A stretch of DNA of 64,000 nt. Source: Mesorhizobium muleiense (GTDB lineage: Bacteria > Pseudomonadota > Alphaproteobacteria > Rhizobiales > Rhizobiaceae). Location: NCBI RefSeq assembly GCF_900099905.1, contig NZ_FNEE01000009.1:62001-126000 (forward strand), written 5' to 3'. Position numbers and translations under genes: made by a program. This document shows positions 20,220 to 28,248 of the stretch, piece by piece. Numbering within the stretch: the first letter of the stretch is position 1; each line of letters begins with the position of its first letter. Under the pieces are notes generated by a model. That model saw only the letters and a list, made by a program, of their open reading frames with translations. It had not been told where the DNA came from and searched no databases.

Positions 20220-20891
20220 ATGCACGGACATCATCATTTCGGCGAGCATGCCGAGCGCGTTTTCATGCATATGGCCGGCAAGTTCGGCGGTCGTGGCGGC
20301 GGCTTCGGCCCATTCGGCCACGGCATGAGGGGCGGCGGGCGCGGCGGGCCGGGCGACATGTTCCGCGCGGGGCGTATGCTGGCCGACGGCGATCTCAAGC
20401 TGATCACGCTGTCGCTGCTGGCCGAGGCGCCGCGCCACGGCTATGACATCATCAAGGCGCTGGAGGAACGCACCAGCGGCGTCTACAGCCCGAGCCCCGG
20501 CGTGGTCTATCCGACGCTGACCTTCCTGGAAGAGGCCGGCTATGCCGTCTCGTCGGCGGAAGGCAACAAGAAGGTGTTTTCGATTACCGAGGCAGGGCAG
20601 GCGCATCTCAATGACAATCGCGAGATGGTCGACCATGTGCTCGATCATCTCGAGCGTTTCGGCCGCAAAATGGCAAAGGCGCGTGACTGGTTCGGCTGGA
20701 ACGACGATGGCGAGGATAGCGGACGTCGCGGCCGCGGCGGTTCGGAAAAGCGCGACGATTTCCGCACCGTGCGCCAGCGGCTACGCGCAGCCCTCGGCGA
20801 CATTGTCGACGCGCCCGCTGAAAAACAGGCCGAGGCGATCGCGATATTGAAAGGGGCGGCCGAAGCCCTCGAAGCGCTGTCGCGCGACTGA
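20220..20891 (+). CDS. PadR family transcriptional regulator
   Basis: 223 aa. The N-terminal 50 residues are Gly/His-rich (HGHHHFGEHAERVFMHM, then GGRGG repeats), possibly metal-sensing or just a flexible tail. The PadR winged helix follows: DLKLITLSLLAEAPRHGYDI, YSPSPGVVYPTLTFLEEAGY and the wing NKKVFSITEAGQAHL. The C-terminal region (about 140-223) is a helical dimerisation domain. It probably represses its own promoter through the two operator copies upstream. No efflux partner gene is adjacent, so the regulon is unknown. Confidence 0.92.
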   Translation: MHGHHHFGEHAERVFMHMAGKFGGRGGGFGPFGHGMRGGGRGGPGDMFRAGRMLADGDLKLITLSLLAEAPRHGYDIIKALEERTSGVYSPSPGVVYPTLTFLEEAGYAVSSAEGNKKVFSITEAGQAHLNDNREMVDHVLDHLERFGRKMAKARDWFGWNDDGEDSGRRGRGGSEKRDDFRTVRQRLRAALGDIVDAPAEKQAEAIAILKGAAEALEALSRD

Positions 20892-20939
20892 CTTCCAGGC
20901 CGGATGCGGCCCTTGCCCGTTTGCCTAAGGATCGCTAGT

Positions 20940-20980
20940 GAAATCATCCTGCACCACGCTATGTGATGCAGGATGATTTC
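20940..20980. promoter_or_regulatory. Perfect 14-bp inverted repeat before the HlyU-family gene
   Basis: GAAATCATCCTGCA (20940-20953) and its exact reverse complement TGCAGGATGATTTC (20967-20980) are separated by 13 bases. It has no T-run on either side, so it is not a standard terminator. It ends 18 bp before the ATG of the HlyU-family gene and could be an operator, an mRNA stem in the leader, or a terminator for padR. Confidence 0.6.
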
Positions 20981-20997
20981 CGTTGGAGGGCGCGCCC

Positions 20998-21291
20998 ATG
21001 TCTTTTCTGAAACGTCTTTTCGGCGGTGGCGGCGGTGACGCGGGCGAGCCAAAGAGTGCTGCACCGGCAAAGCAGATCGAGCACAAGGGATTTTTGATCA
21101 GCGCCACGCCGTACAAGGCGGAGGGCCAATATCAGACCTGCGGCGTGGTTTCCAAGGAGATCGACGGCGTGTTGAAGGAGCACAAATTCATCCGCGCCGA
21201 TCGTTTTGCCGGGCTCGACGACGCTGTCGACATCTCGATCAAAAAGGGCATTCAGCTGGTCGACGAGCAGGGCGAGAAGATGTTCGGGTGA
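20998..21291 (+). CDS. HlyU family protein
   Basis: 97 aa. The N-terminus is MSFLKRLFGGGGG, followed by the HlyU core (PF10115): IEHKGFLISATPYKAEGQYQ, then CGVVSKEIDGVLKEHKFIRA and a C-terminal DEQGEKMFG. HlyU was named for a haemolysin activator in Vibrio, but the ArsR-type HlyU and this family are distinct; function here is unknown. Ribosome binding site GGAGGG (20985-20990). Ends at a bidirectional terminator. Confidence 0.88.
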   Translation: MSFLKRLFGGGGGDAGEPKSAAPAKQIEHKGFLISATPYKAEGQYQTCGVVSKEIDGVLKEHKFIRADRFAGLDDAVDISIKKGIQLVDEQGEKMFG

Positions 21292-21326
21292 GACCCGATC
21301 GATCTCCGGCGCATCTTGAAACGAAC

Positions 21327-21357
21327 AAGGCAAGCGCCCTGTCAGGCGCCTGCCTTT
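21327..21357. terminator. Bidirectional terminator between HlyU-family gene and azoR
   Basis: Interrupted stem AAGGCA-a-GCGCC (21327-21338) pairing with GGCGC-c-TGCCTT (21345-21356), followed by T. It lies between convergent stops at 21291 and 21385. Confidence 0.6.
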
Positions 21358-21384
21358 GATTTCAAGTTGCCGACGGCTGGCGGC

Positions 21385-22023
21385 CTACGCCGCCGCAGCC
21401 TGTTTGCTTACGGTCGATGTCACCAAGGCATCCACCTTGGCTGATGCCTTGGCCAGAGCGGCAGTGACCGCATCCGGCCCCATGCCGACGCCTTCGATGC
21501 GGATGACTTCGACGTCGGTCATGCCGATGAAGCCAAGCACGCTGCGCAGGTAAGGGATGGCGTGGTCCATCTGCACGGCAGCGCCTTCCGAATAGATGCC
21601 GCCCGAGGCCAGGACGATGTAGACCTTCTTGCCGGTGACGAGGCCCTTCGGGCCATTCTCGCCATAAGAGAAAGTCTTGCCGGTGCGGGAGACGTGGTCG
21701 ACCCAGGATTTCAGCGTCGACGAGATGCCGAAATTGATGAATCCGGTGGCCAGGATGATGGTGTCGGCCGCAAACAGTTCATCGAGCACGCCGTCGGAAA
21801 CGCCGACGACCTCGGCCTGGCGCTGGGTGCGGGCCTCGGCGGGCGTATAGATGCCGGTCGAATAGTCCGGATCGATGTGCGGCAGCGGGTTTGCCACGAG
21901 ATCGCGTGCGACCAGCTTGGCCGAAGGATCGGCGGCGAGCAGCTTTTCTGCAAGTTCAGTGGCGATGCGGGTCGAATGCGAGGCATTGCCGCGCGGACTG
22001 GATGTGACGAGAAGGATGGACAT
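21385..22023 (-). CDS. azoR: FMN-dependent NADH-azoreductase
   Basis: 212-aa flavodoxin-like fold enzyme. It has the FMN-phosphate loop SSPRGNASHS (about residues 8-17), the ATGFINFGISSTLKSWVDHV segment and the YGENGPKGLVTGKKVYIVLA segment that form the quinone/azo pocket in AzoR. It reduces quinones and azo compounds with NADH and protects against thiol stress. It is divergent from a LysR regulator 108 bp away, which very likely controls it. Confidence 0.93.
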   Translation of the reverse strand: MSILLVTSSPRGNASHSTRIATELAEKLLAADPSAKLVARDLVANPLPHIDPDYSTGIYTPAEARTQRQAEVVGVSDGVLDELFAADTIILATGFINFGISSTLKSWVDHVSRTGKTFSYGENGPKGLVTGKKVYIVLASGGIYSEGAAVQMDHAIPYLRSVLGFIGMTDVEVIRIEGVGMGPDAVTAALAKASAKVDALVTSTVSKQAAAA

Positions 22024-22107
22024 GGCGGGTCTCCAGGGTTGGCTGAACTGTCCCGACCTATATGGGCGAGCTGACCCATTTGAAAAACCGGTATATTTTA
22101 TGTATGT

Positions 22108-22128
22108 TCCATCCAAATAGTGGATAGA
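22108..22128. promoter_or_regulatory. Palindromic site in the azoR-lysR divergent region
   Basis: TTCCATCCAAATAGTGGATAGAA contains the inverted repeat ATCCA-N5-TGGAT (22111-22125) with outer TTC/GAA symmetry, the T-N11-A layout expected for a LysR-type regulator. It lies four bases before the LysR start codon, suggesting autorepression plus control of azoR. Confidence 0.5.
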
Positions 22129-22131
22129 ACG

Positions 22132-23043
22132 ATGCAGCCAAACCCGACGCTCGATCAGCTTCAGATCCTTGTCACCGTCGCCGACACCGGCAGCTTCTCC
22201 GCCGCCGGCCGCAAGCTCAACCGAGCGCAGTCGGTCATCAGCTACGCCATCGCCAATCTCGAGGCGCAGCTTGGGCTGAAACTGTTCGAGCGCGAGGGCA
22301 CGCGCGAGCCGCATCTGACCGATGTCGGCCGGGCGACGCTGGAAGATGCGCGGCGCATGGTCGGCGTATTGCAGCGCATCCGCTCTCGCGTCGACAGCCA
22401 CAAACAGGGCCTGGAGGCTGAAGTCGCGCTGTCTGTCGATGTGGCGCTGCCTTCCACCGTGCTGGTGCGCGTGTTGAAGGCGTTCGAGGCGCAATTTCCA
22501 ACCGTGATGCTGCGCCTGCATATCGGCACGCTCGGGCTGATCCCCGATCATGTCGTCAATGGACATGCCGATCTCGGTATTGGCGGACTGCTGGGCGAGG
22601 TCGACGCGCATCTTGTGCGCATTGGCTTCATGTCGATGGTGCCGGCGGCCGCGCCAAGCCATCCGCTGGCGCTGCTTCCCAAGCCGGTGCCGCTGGAGGA
22701 GGTGCGCGAACACATCCAACTTGTCGTCAGCGACCAGTCCGAGCGCACCAAAGGGCGCGACTACGGCGTCTATGCCTACCGCACCTGGCGACTTACGGAT
22801 ATGCGAACCAAGCATGCGCTGATGCGCGAAGGGTTGGGCTGGGGCGGACTGCCGCGTTGGTTGATTGCTGACGATGTGGCCAACGGCCGGCTGGTGGAAC
22901 TCGATCTGGAGCCGTATCGCGAAGTCCGCGCGCCGCTTTATGCCATGCACCGCGCCGACCGCAGCCCGAAGCCGGCTGCGGCCTGGCTGATCGACCAGTT
23001 CAAGCGCCAGCTTGGCTGTTTCAACGAGTTCGAGCCGAACTAG
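22132..23043 (+). CDS. LysR family transcriptional regulator
   Basis: 303 aa. The N-terminal HTH is TLDQLQILVTVADTGSFSAA ... SVISYAIANLEAQLGLKLFE (about residues 5-53), followed by the linker helix and a periplasmic-binding-like effector domain (about 90-295). The ATG at 22132 is used; a GTG 12 bp upstream is in frame. It is divergent to azoR, the usual arrangement for a LysR activator of a quinone or azo reductase. Its 3' end overlaps the convergent TetR gene by 23 bp. Confidence 0.93.
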   Translation: MQPNPTLDQLQILVTVADTGSFSAAGRKLNRAQSVISYAIANLEAQLGLKLFEREGTREPHLTDVGRATLEDARRMVGVLQRIRSRVDSHKQGLEAEVALSVDVALPSTVLVRVLKAFEAQFPTVMLRLHIGTLGLIPDHVVNGHADLGIGGLLGEVDAHLVRIGFMSMVPAAAPSHPLALLPKPVPLEEVREHIQLVVSDQSERTKGRDYGVYAYRTWRLTDMRTKHALMREGLGWGGLPRWLIADDVANGRLVELDLEPYREVRAPLYAMHRADRSPKPAAAWLIDQFKRQLGCFNEFEPN

Positions 23044-23638
23044 GGGCCGGGGGCGACAGACCATCAATCAGCGCCATGAGAACGGCACGGTAGTCCTCGG
23101 TCGCAGCGCCTGCTTCGATGGCGAGCGCCGCGCGGTCGAAGGCGGCGGCAAGCAGCGCGGTCAGCGCTTCCACCGGCAATCTCATCATGGACTGCGAGCG
23201 CATCGCTGCAACCAGGCCTTCGCGCAACGAGCGGTTGCCGTGGCGGTTGTCGATCTCGTCCATGGCGGCGCGGCCGAGCACGGCCGGCCCGTCGAGCAGC
23301 AGCAGCCGGGTGCGGCCGGGTGCGCGCATGGCGGCAAGATAGGCATCCGAGCCGGCGATCAGCGCATCGCGGGCAAACAGCGAGGGCGGCGAGGCGCGCT
23401 CGATCTCTTCCGCCACAGCCGCCGCCTCCTGCTCGACCACTGCGGCGAACAGCGCCTGCTTGTCGGCAAAGTGATGATAGAGCGCGCCGCGCGTGACGCC
23501 GGCCGCAGCCACGATCTCTGGCGTGCCGGTCTCCGCATAGGACTTCTCGGTGAACAGTTTTCGCGCCGCGGCGATCAGGTCGGCGCGCGTCGCTTCGGTG
23601 CGATCGCGGTTGGAGCGGCGCGCGGATTCCTGTTGCAT
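23021..23638 (-). CDS. TetR family transcriptional regulator
   Basis: 205 aa. The TetR_N helix-turn-helix is complete: RADLIAAARKLFTEKSYAET, then IVAAAGVTRGALYHHFADKQ (about residues 17-62). The C-terminal ligand domain resembles TetR_C in AcrR-type regulators. The ATG at 23638 lies directly next to operator copy 1, so translation and repression signals abut. It is divergent to a glyoxalase-fold gene. The shared operators show both are under its control. Confidence 0.93.
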   Translation of the reverse strand: MQQESARRSNRDRTEATRADLIAAARKLFTEKSYAETGTPEIVAAAGVTRGALYHHFADKQALFAAVVEQEAAAVAEEIERASPPSLFARDALIAGSDAYLAAMRAPGRTRLLLLDGPAVLGRAAMDEIDNRHGNRSLREGLVAAMRSQSMMRLPVEALTALLAAAFDRAALAIEAGAATEDYRAVLMALIDGLSPPAPSSARTR

Positions 23639-23685
23639 ACATGCAGCCTGTATGTTAATATGCATTTACATGCAGAATGTATGTT
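23639..23685. promoter_or_regulatory. Two TetR operators in the tetR / VOC-protein divergent region
   Basis: Two 18-bp copies of the imperfect palindrome ACATGCAG-NN-TGTATGTT occur at 23639-23656 (NN = CC) and 23668-23685 (NN = AA), 29 bp centre to centre, about three helical turns. Arms ACATGCA/TGTATGT are nearly symmetric. The 68-bp intergenic region holds essentially nothing else, so binding should shut off both divergent genes. Confidence 0.75.
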
Positions 23686-23705
23686 ATTTGACGGGAGAAG
23701 GAAAG

Positions 23706-24128
23706 ATGAAGACGACAAGCTATTACCCGGTGCTGATGACCGGCGACGTTGCCGGCACGAAGGCCTTCTATGTCGCGCATTTCAGCTTCAGGCCGCTGTT
23801 CGAAAGCGACTGGTACGTGCATCTGCAATCAACCGAGGATCGCCGCGTCAATCTCGGCATCGTCCACGGCGATCATGAAACCATTCCTGAGGAAGGGCGC
23901 GGCCGTACCTCCGGCCTGCTGATCAATTTCGAGGTCAAGAACCCGGATGCGGTCTATGAGCGGGTCATCGCCGCCGGCCTGCCGATCCTGCGAACGCTCC
24001 GCGACGAAGCCTTCGGCCAGCGCCATTTCATCACAAAAGACCCCAATGGCGTGCTGATCGACGTGATCAAGCCGATCCCGCCGAGCGCCGAGTTTCTGGA
24101 GCAGTTTGTCGAAGGCGCGGCGGCCTGA
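23706..24128 (+). CDS. VOC (glyoxalase/bleomycin resistance) superfamily protein
   Basis: 140 aa, one glyoxalase-fold unit of paired beta-alpha-beta modules: SYYPVLMTGDVAGTKAFYVA at the N-terminus, LLINFEVKNPDAVYERVIAAG in the middle and RHFITKDPNGVLIDVIKP near the end, where the Glu/Asp-type metal ligand position is taken by Asp. Probably a dioxygenase- or binding-type protein of the subgroup often paired with TetR regulators. The start at 23706 follows GGAGAAGGAAAG. Confidence 0.88.
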   Translation: MKTTSYYPVLMTGDVAGTKAFYVAHFSFRPLFESDWYVHLQSTEDRRVNLGIVHGDHETIPEEGRGRTSGLLINFEVKNPDAVYERVIAAGLPILRTLRDEAFGQRHFITKDPNGVLIDVIKPIPPSAEFLEQFVEGAAA

Positions 24129-24239
24129 GCGAGACAGCGGCTGGCAGGAATTGTCTGTAGATATCAGCTGAAGCCTTCAGCCGCGTGGCCGGTCATGTCT
24201 TTGCGGTCTATGCTGAGCTCATCAGCCTGGGCCCATTCC

Positions 24240-25151
24240 ATGCGTGAAATCTGCCTTGTCCGCGCACCCTCCAACCTTGGCCTGCGTCCGCTGAGGCCAG
24301 GTCATATTCCGGGGACGTGGCGTGCGCCGCAGGCGTTGACCGAAGCCGGCCTGATCGAGACGCTTTCGCCCCTCAAAATGGTTGATCTTGATCGGCCCGC
24401 CTATAGCACGGAGCCGCAGCCGGGCACCCGGCTGCGCAACGGCAATGCGATACGCAGCTTCAATCTCGGACTCGCCGAAATTGTTGCCGACGCGCTGAGA
24501 CGAGGCGAGTTCCCTCTGGTCGTCGGCGGCGACTGCGCGGTCCTGCTTGGCGCGCTGGCTGGTGCACGGCGATCCGGTCCGCTGGCACTGGTCCATGTCG
24601 ATGGCCATAGCGATTTCCGCCATCCGGGCAATTACGACGTCGATGCTTCACTCGGCTCGGCCGCCGGCATGGACCTTGCGCTCGCCACCGGACGTGGTGA
24701 GCCGTTGCTGACCGACTGGCCTGAGATCGCGAGCCCACTTGTTGCGGACGAACAGGTGGTTCAGATCGGCGAACGCGAGAACCGCAACCCCGACTTCGCC
24801 TGGCCCGACATCACTTCGACCGCGATGACGCTGATCGATGTTTTTGCCGTGCGGGAGCTCGGCGCGGCAGAGGTCCTGGAAAAGACCTTGACCACGCTGG
24901 CGCGAACCGGCTGGCCCTATTGGGTGCATTTCGATGTCGATGCGCTCGATCAGACGGTGATGCCTGCGGTGGATTCACCAGGCAGTCCCGGTATCGATCC
25001 CGACGATCTCGTCGCCATCCTCGCGGCGCTGGTGGCGGATCCGCGCTGCACTGGAATGGACATGACGATTTTCGATCCGGACCTCGATCCGACCGGCGAG
25101 CTGGCGGTGCTGCTGGTTTCGCTGCTTGGCCAGATGTTTGCGCCGCGATAG
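24240..25151 (+). CDS. Arginase/agmatinase/formiminoglutamase-family hydrolase
   Basis: 303 aa. All three ureohydrolase metal motifs are intact: VVGGDCAVLLG, then HVDGHSDFRHP, then HFDVDALDQ (about residues 98-108, 121-131 and 235-243), plus the late MDMTIFDPDLDP. This suggests a functional binuclear manganese enzyme. The substrate (arginine, agmatine, guanidino acids or a formimino compound) cannot be decided. The ATG at 24240 gives the usual REICLVRAPSNLG start. It differs from the paralogue at 8261, where one His ligand is lost. Its stop is 3 bp from the convergent protease. Confidence 0.88.
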   Translation: MREICLVRAPSNLGLRPLRPGHIPGTWRAPQALTEAGLIETLSPLKMVDLDRPAYSTEPQPGTRLRNGNAIRSFNLGLAEIVADALRRGEFPLVVGGDCAVLLGALAGARRSGPLALVHVDGHSDFRHPGNYDVDASLGSAAGMDLALATGRGEPLLTDWPEIASPLVADEQVVQIGERENRNPDFAWPDITSTAMTLIDVFAVRELGAAEVLEKTLTTLARTGWPYWVHFDVDALDQTVMPAVDSPGSPGIDPDDLVAILAALVADPRCTGMDMTIFDPDLDPTGELAVLLVSLLGQMFAPR

Positions 25152-25154
25152 TTG

Positions 25155-26102
25155 TCAGGCCCGCGCCTCCGGCATCACCGTGACCTGAGCAATGCCGGAG
25201 CGGCGCACCACTGTGCACAGCGTTTCGCGGCCGATGCGCTCGGCGTCGAGCATGCGCACCAGATCGTCGACGCCGGTGACCGGGCGGCCGTCGATGGCGG
25301 CGATGATGTCGCCCTCTTTCAGGCCTGCGCTGGCGGCCGGGCTGTTCGCCTCGACACTGCGCAGGCGCACCGCTGTGCTGCTCGACACTTGCGACAAAAG
25401 GGCGGCGCGACGCGGCAGGGTTGTCGTGTCGGCCGAGACACCGATGAAGGCGCGGCGGACGCGGCCGAAGCGGATGATCTCGGAAATGACGAAATTGGCG
25501 GTGTTGGAGGCAACCGCGAAGGCGATGCCTTGCGCGCCATGGATCATGGCTGTGTTGACGCCGATAACCTCGCCCGCCGACGATACCAGCGGTCCGCCGG
25601 AATTGCCGGGGTTGAGCGCTGCGTCGGTCTGGATGACATCGTCGATCAGCCGGCCGGTGGAAGCACGCATCGAGCGGCCAAGCGCCGAGACGACACCTGA
25701 TGTGACGGTCCATTCGAAGCCGAGCGGGTTGCCGATGGCAATGGCGATCTGGCCGCGCCGCAGGCGCTTGGAATCGCCGAGCGGCGCAATATCGGCGAAG
25801 CTGCCGTCGGCACGCACCAGCGCGATGTCGGTGTCGGGGTCGCGGCCGAGAACACGGCCTTCTCTGGAGACGCCGTCCGGCATCGTAACACGGACGCTGC
25901 GGGCATCGCCAACGACGTGGAAATTGGTGACGACCAGCCCATCCGGTGTGATGACGAAGCCGGAGCCCAGGCCGCCGGCACCACCGATGCGCTCGATGCG
26001 GCAGACGGCGGGACCGATGCGGTCCACGGCATCGGCGACCGTTGCCGAATAATCGTCGAGCAGCGCATCGTCGAACTGCAATTGCTGGGCGGGGAGGGAC
26101 AT
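25155..26102 (-). CDS. HtrA-type trypsin-like serine protease with PDZ domain
   Basis: 315 aa. The complete catalytic triad is visible: His62 in VVTNFHVVG, Asp92 in PDTDIALV and Ser168 in NPGNSGGPL. A PDZ domain follows (about 225-310: SPAASAGLKEGDIIAAIDGR). No signal peptide is seen, so it may be cytoplasmic or use a non-classical route, unlike DegP. The ATG at 26102 follows CGGAGCC. It is divergent from a paralogue that lacks the triad (26373-27245), suggesting the two work as a pair. Confidence 0.92.
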   Translation of the reverse strand: MSLPAQQLQFDDALLDDYSATVADAVDRIGPAVCRIERIGGAGGLGSGFVITPDGLVVTNFHVVGDARSVRVTMPDGVSREGRVLGRDPDTDIALVRADGSFADIAPLGDSKRLRRGQIAIAIGNPLGFEWTVTSGVVSALGRSMRASTGRLIDDVIQTDAALNPGNSGGPLVSSAGEVIGVNTAMIHGAQGIAFAVASNTANFVISEIIRFGRVRRAFIGVSADTTTLPRRAALLSQVSSSTAVRLRSVEANSPAASAGLKEGDIIAAIDGRPVTGVDDLVRMLDAERIGRETLCTVVRRSGIAQVTVMPEARA

Positions 26103-26251
26103 GGCAGGGCTCCGTGTCTTTAGAGCAAGATGAAGGATGCCTATATGTGCGGAGCGGCCGGATCGGACGCGACCTGACCAGATGGCCAGTCCAACGCCCA
26201 ACTAGCCGTCAGGCGAGTACCCGCCAACGCGCTGCCGAGCGATATCTGGGG

Positions 26252-26292
26252 TAGAGCGACGAGCGTCCATTGGACGCTCAAAGTGCGCTCTA
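26252..26292. repeat. TAGAGCG-type intergenic palindrome
   Basis: Outer arms TAGAGCG (26252-26258) and CGCTCTA (26286-26292) enclose a second perfect stem GAGCGTCCA (26261-26269) / TGGACGCTC (26271-26279). It sits between the divergent protease pair. A shorter relative is found at 33883-33926. Confidence 0.65.
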
Positions 26293-26372
26293 AGACTTTG
26301 CGTTCTCGCACCGTGTTTTCCGAAAATCGATGCCGATTTTCGGGCCGAGGCGAAAAGACCCAGGAGACCGAC

Positions 26373-27245
26373 ATGAGCGACTTCAATCTAAGCGCATTTT
26401 CCAACGCCATAGCTGATATCGCCGCTGCAGCGGCGCCGGCGACGGCGAGCTTCGCCACGCATCAGCATCGCACCGCGACCGCCTTTCACTGGCGCGACGG
26501 CTATTTTGTCGCTGCCGAGGAGGCAGTTGAGGCCGGCGAGGAGATCGAGCTGACGCTTTCTTCGGGCGACAAGGTGAAGGCCGAGCTGGTCGGCCGCGAT
26601 CCATCCACCGGGACCGCCCTTCTGAAGCCGACCGGCGCGCCGGACGTGCCGCCGCTGGCCGAGGCAGGCACGGCGCGGCCGGGCCATCTGGCCATTGCCG
26701 TCGGCAATAGCGACGGTGCGTCGCTCGCTGCATTCGGAACGGTTGGTGAGGTCGGTCCGGCCTGGCGCTCGATGCGCGGCGGCACGATCGACCGGCGCAT
26801 CAATCTGGCCGTCAATGCCGGTGGCCGTTTCGAGGGCGGCCCGGTGCTCGACGCCAAGGGCGCACTGATCGGCATGCTTTTGTTCGGGCCGCGCCGGCGG
26901 GCGCTGGTCATGCCCTACGAGACGATCGAACGGGCGGTGGCGACGCTGCGCGAGAAGGGCCATGTCGCGCGCGGCTATCTCGGCGCCGGCCTGCACCCGA
27001 TCCGCAACGGCGACACGCATGGCGCGATGGTGATGAGCCTCGACGACAATGGCCCGGCGAAGGCGGCCGGCCTGCATCTTGGCGACATCATCGCGTCGTG
27101 GAACGGCGAGGCCGTGCACGGCCCGCGCGAGCTGATCCGCAGGCTCGGGCCGGACAGCGCCGGCGCGTCGGTGACGCTCGGCGTGGTGCGCGGCGGCGAA
27201 CGGCGCGACGTCGTGCTGACCATCGGCGAAAAGCCGCTAAACTGA
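26373..27245 (+). CDS. Trypsin-like/PDZ protein lacking the catalytic triad
   Basis: 290 aa. It aligns along its length with the HtrA-type neighbour (RDPSTGTALL against RDPDTDIALV, then the NAGGRFEGGPVLD block, then a PDZ domain at about 200-285). All three catalytic positions are changed: the TNFHV segment reads AAEEA (His to Glu50), the Asp position is Gly80, and GNSGG reads GRFEGG (Ser to Glu154). It is therefore a pseudoprotease, perhaps a regulator or co-chaperone of the active neighbour. The ATG at 26373 follows GGAG. A LuxR-type gene follows 8 bp downstream. Confidence 0.85.
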   Translation: MSDFNLSAFSNAIADIAAAAAPATASFATHQHRTATAFHWRDGYFVAAEEAVEAGEEIELTLSSGDKVKAELVGRDPSTGTALLKPTGAPDVPPLAEAGTARPGHLAIAVGNSDGASLAAFGTVGEVGPAWRSMRGGTIDRRINLAVNAGGRFEGGPVLDAKGALIGMLLFGPRRRALVMPYETIERAVATLREKGHVARGYLGAGLHPIRNGDTHGAMVMSLDDNGPAKAAGLHLGDIIASWNGEAVHGPRELIRRLGPDSAGASVTLGVVRGGERRDVVLTIGEKPLN

Positions 27246-27253
27246 GAAGATCG

Positions 27254-27904
27254 ATGGCAAGTCACAGGGTCACGGGGCGGCGGCTGACGGTGCTGATCGC
27301 GCTCGATGACGTCGTGCGCGCCGAGCACCTGTCCACCGCGCTTGCCGCGACCGGCGATCTGCTGCCGATTGTGGCCGGTAGCAGCAATAGCGCCGACAGA
27401 GCGGATGTCGCGATCGTCGATGGCGTTTACCTGGAAAGAGGGGGCGTGGAAGGCGGGCCCAGCGATCCCGCGATACCTCGGGTGCTCCTGTCGCAACGAG
27501 CGAGCCGGCAGCGGCCGGCCGATACCGTGTTTGCCGTGCTGCCGCCGGCAGTGGACGATCTGCTGATCGCTGCCGCCGCGCGACTGGCGGCGGCTGGCTA
27601 TCGGATCTCGGGCGAGGGCCGCCCCTTGTCCGATCGACATGACGATTTCGCCTTCCATGACGACGATCTCTCCGACGAGGAGCCGGTCGGCGACAGCGCC
27701 AGCCGGCCAGTGCTGTCGCCGCGCGAGAGCGAAGTGCTGGCGCTTTTGGCCGAGGGCGCGCCCAACAAGGTGATCGCGCGGCGCCTGAACATTTCCGTGC
27801 ATACGGCGAAGTTCCACGTCGCGGCGATCCTGATCAAACTAGGTGCGGCCAACCGCACCGACGCCATCGCCATCGCCATGCGACAAGGCCTGGTGCTGGT
27901 TTAG
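27254..27904 (+). CDS. LuxR-type response regulator-like protein
   Basis: 216 aa. The C-terminal LuxR/FixJ HTH is complete: LSPRESEVLALLAEGAPNKV, then IARRLNISVHTAKFHVAAIL (about residues 152-195). The N-terminal part resembles a degenerate receiver: a Leu/Val strand, AIVDG with a possible acceptor Asp near residue 56, but no convincing acidic pair or conserved Lys. Only 8 bp separates it from the pseudoprotease gene, so both are probably one operon. No histidine kinase is adjacent. Confidence 0.85.
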   Translation: MASHRVTGRRLTVLIALDDVVRAEHLSTALAATGDLLPIVAGSSNSADRADVAIVDGVYLERGGVEGGPSDPAIPRVLLSQRASRQRPADTVFAVLPPAVDDLLIAAAARLAAAGYRISGEGRPLSDRHDDFAFHDDDLSDEEPVGDSASRPVLSPRESEVLALLAEGAPNKVIARRLNISVHTAKFHVAAILIKLGAANRTDAIAIAMRQGLVLV

Positions 27905-27957
27905 TGAATGACGTCCCAAGGCAGGATGTCGGGCGACCATTGTCAAAGTTTGCGCCG

Positions 27958-28126
27958 CCCCTCATCCGCCTGCCGGCACCTTCTCCCCGTACAGTGACGG
28001 GGAGAAGGAAGCTGAACGCAGCCACGGCTCAATTCTTGCGACTCTGCCAGTTGGCGAAAAGCTGTGATCAGGCGTCCTTCTCCCCGTCACTATACGGGGA
28101 GAAGTGCCCGGCAGGGCGATGAGGGG
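27958..28126. repeat. 51-bp inverted repeat pair with nested hairpins
   Basis: The 51-bp arm 27958-28008 reappears in inverted orientation at 28076-28126 with few differences. Each arm itself contains a hairpin around CTTCTCCCCGT / ACGGGGAGAAG. The element fills the 344-bp gap between the LuxR-type gene and the SDR gene. It looks like a rhizobial REP/BIME-type palindromic unit and may fold into a long cruciform or terminate transcription. Confidence 0.75.
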
Positions 28127-28248
28127 CAGCGCAACGCCGCGAGAATCCTCCGCAGCGTCACCACCTCTCGATGCTCCCCGCTCTTGTGTCGGGCGACGGC
28201 ACGCGGCAAGGATTGTGCAAAGAGGCCGGCACAGGAAAGGCGCAAGAC

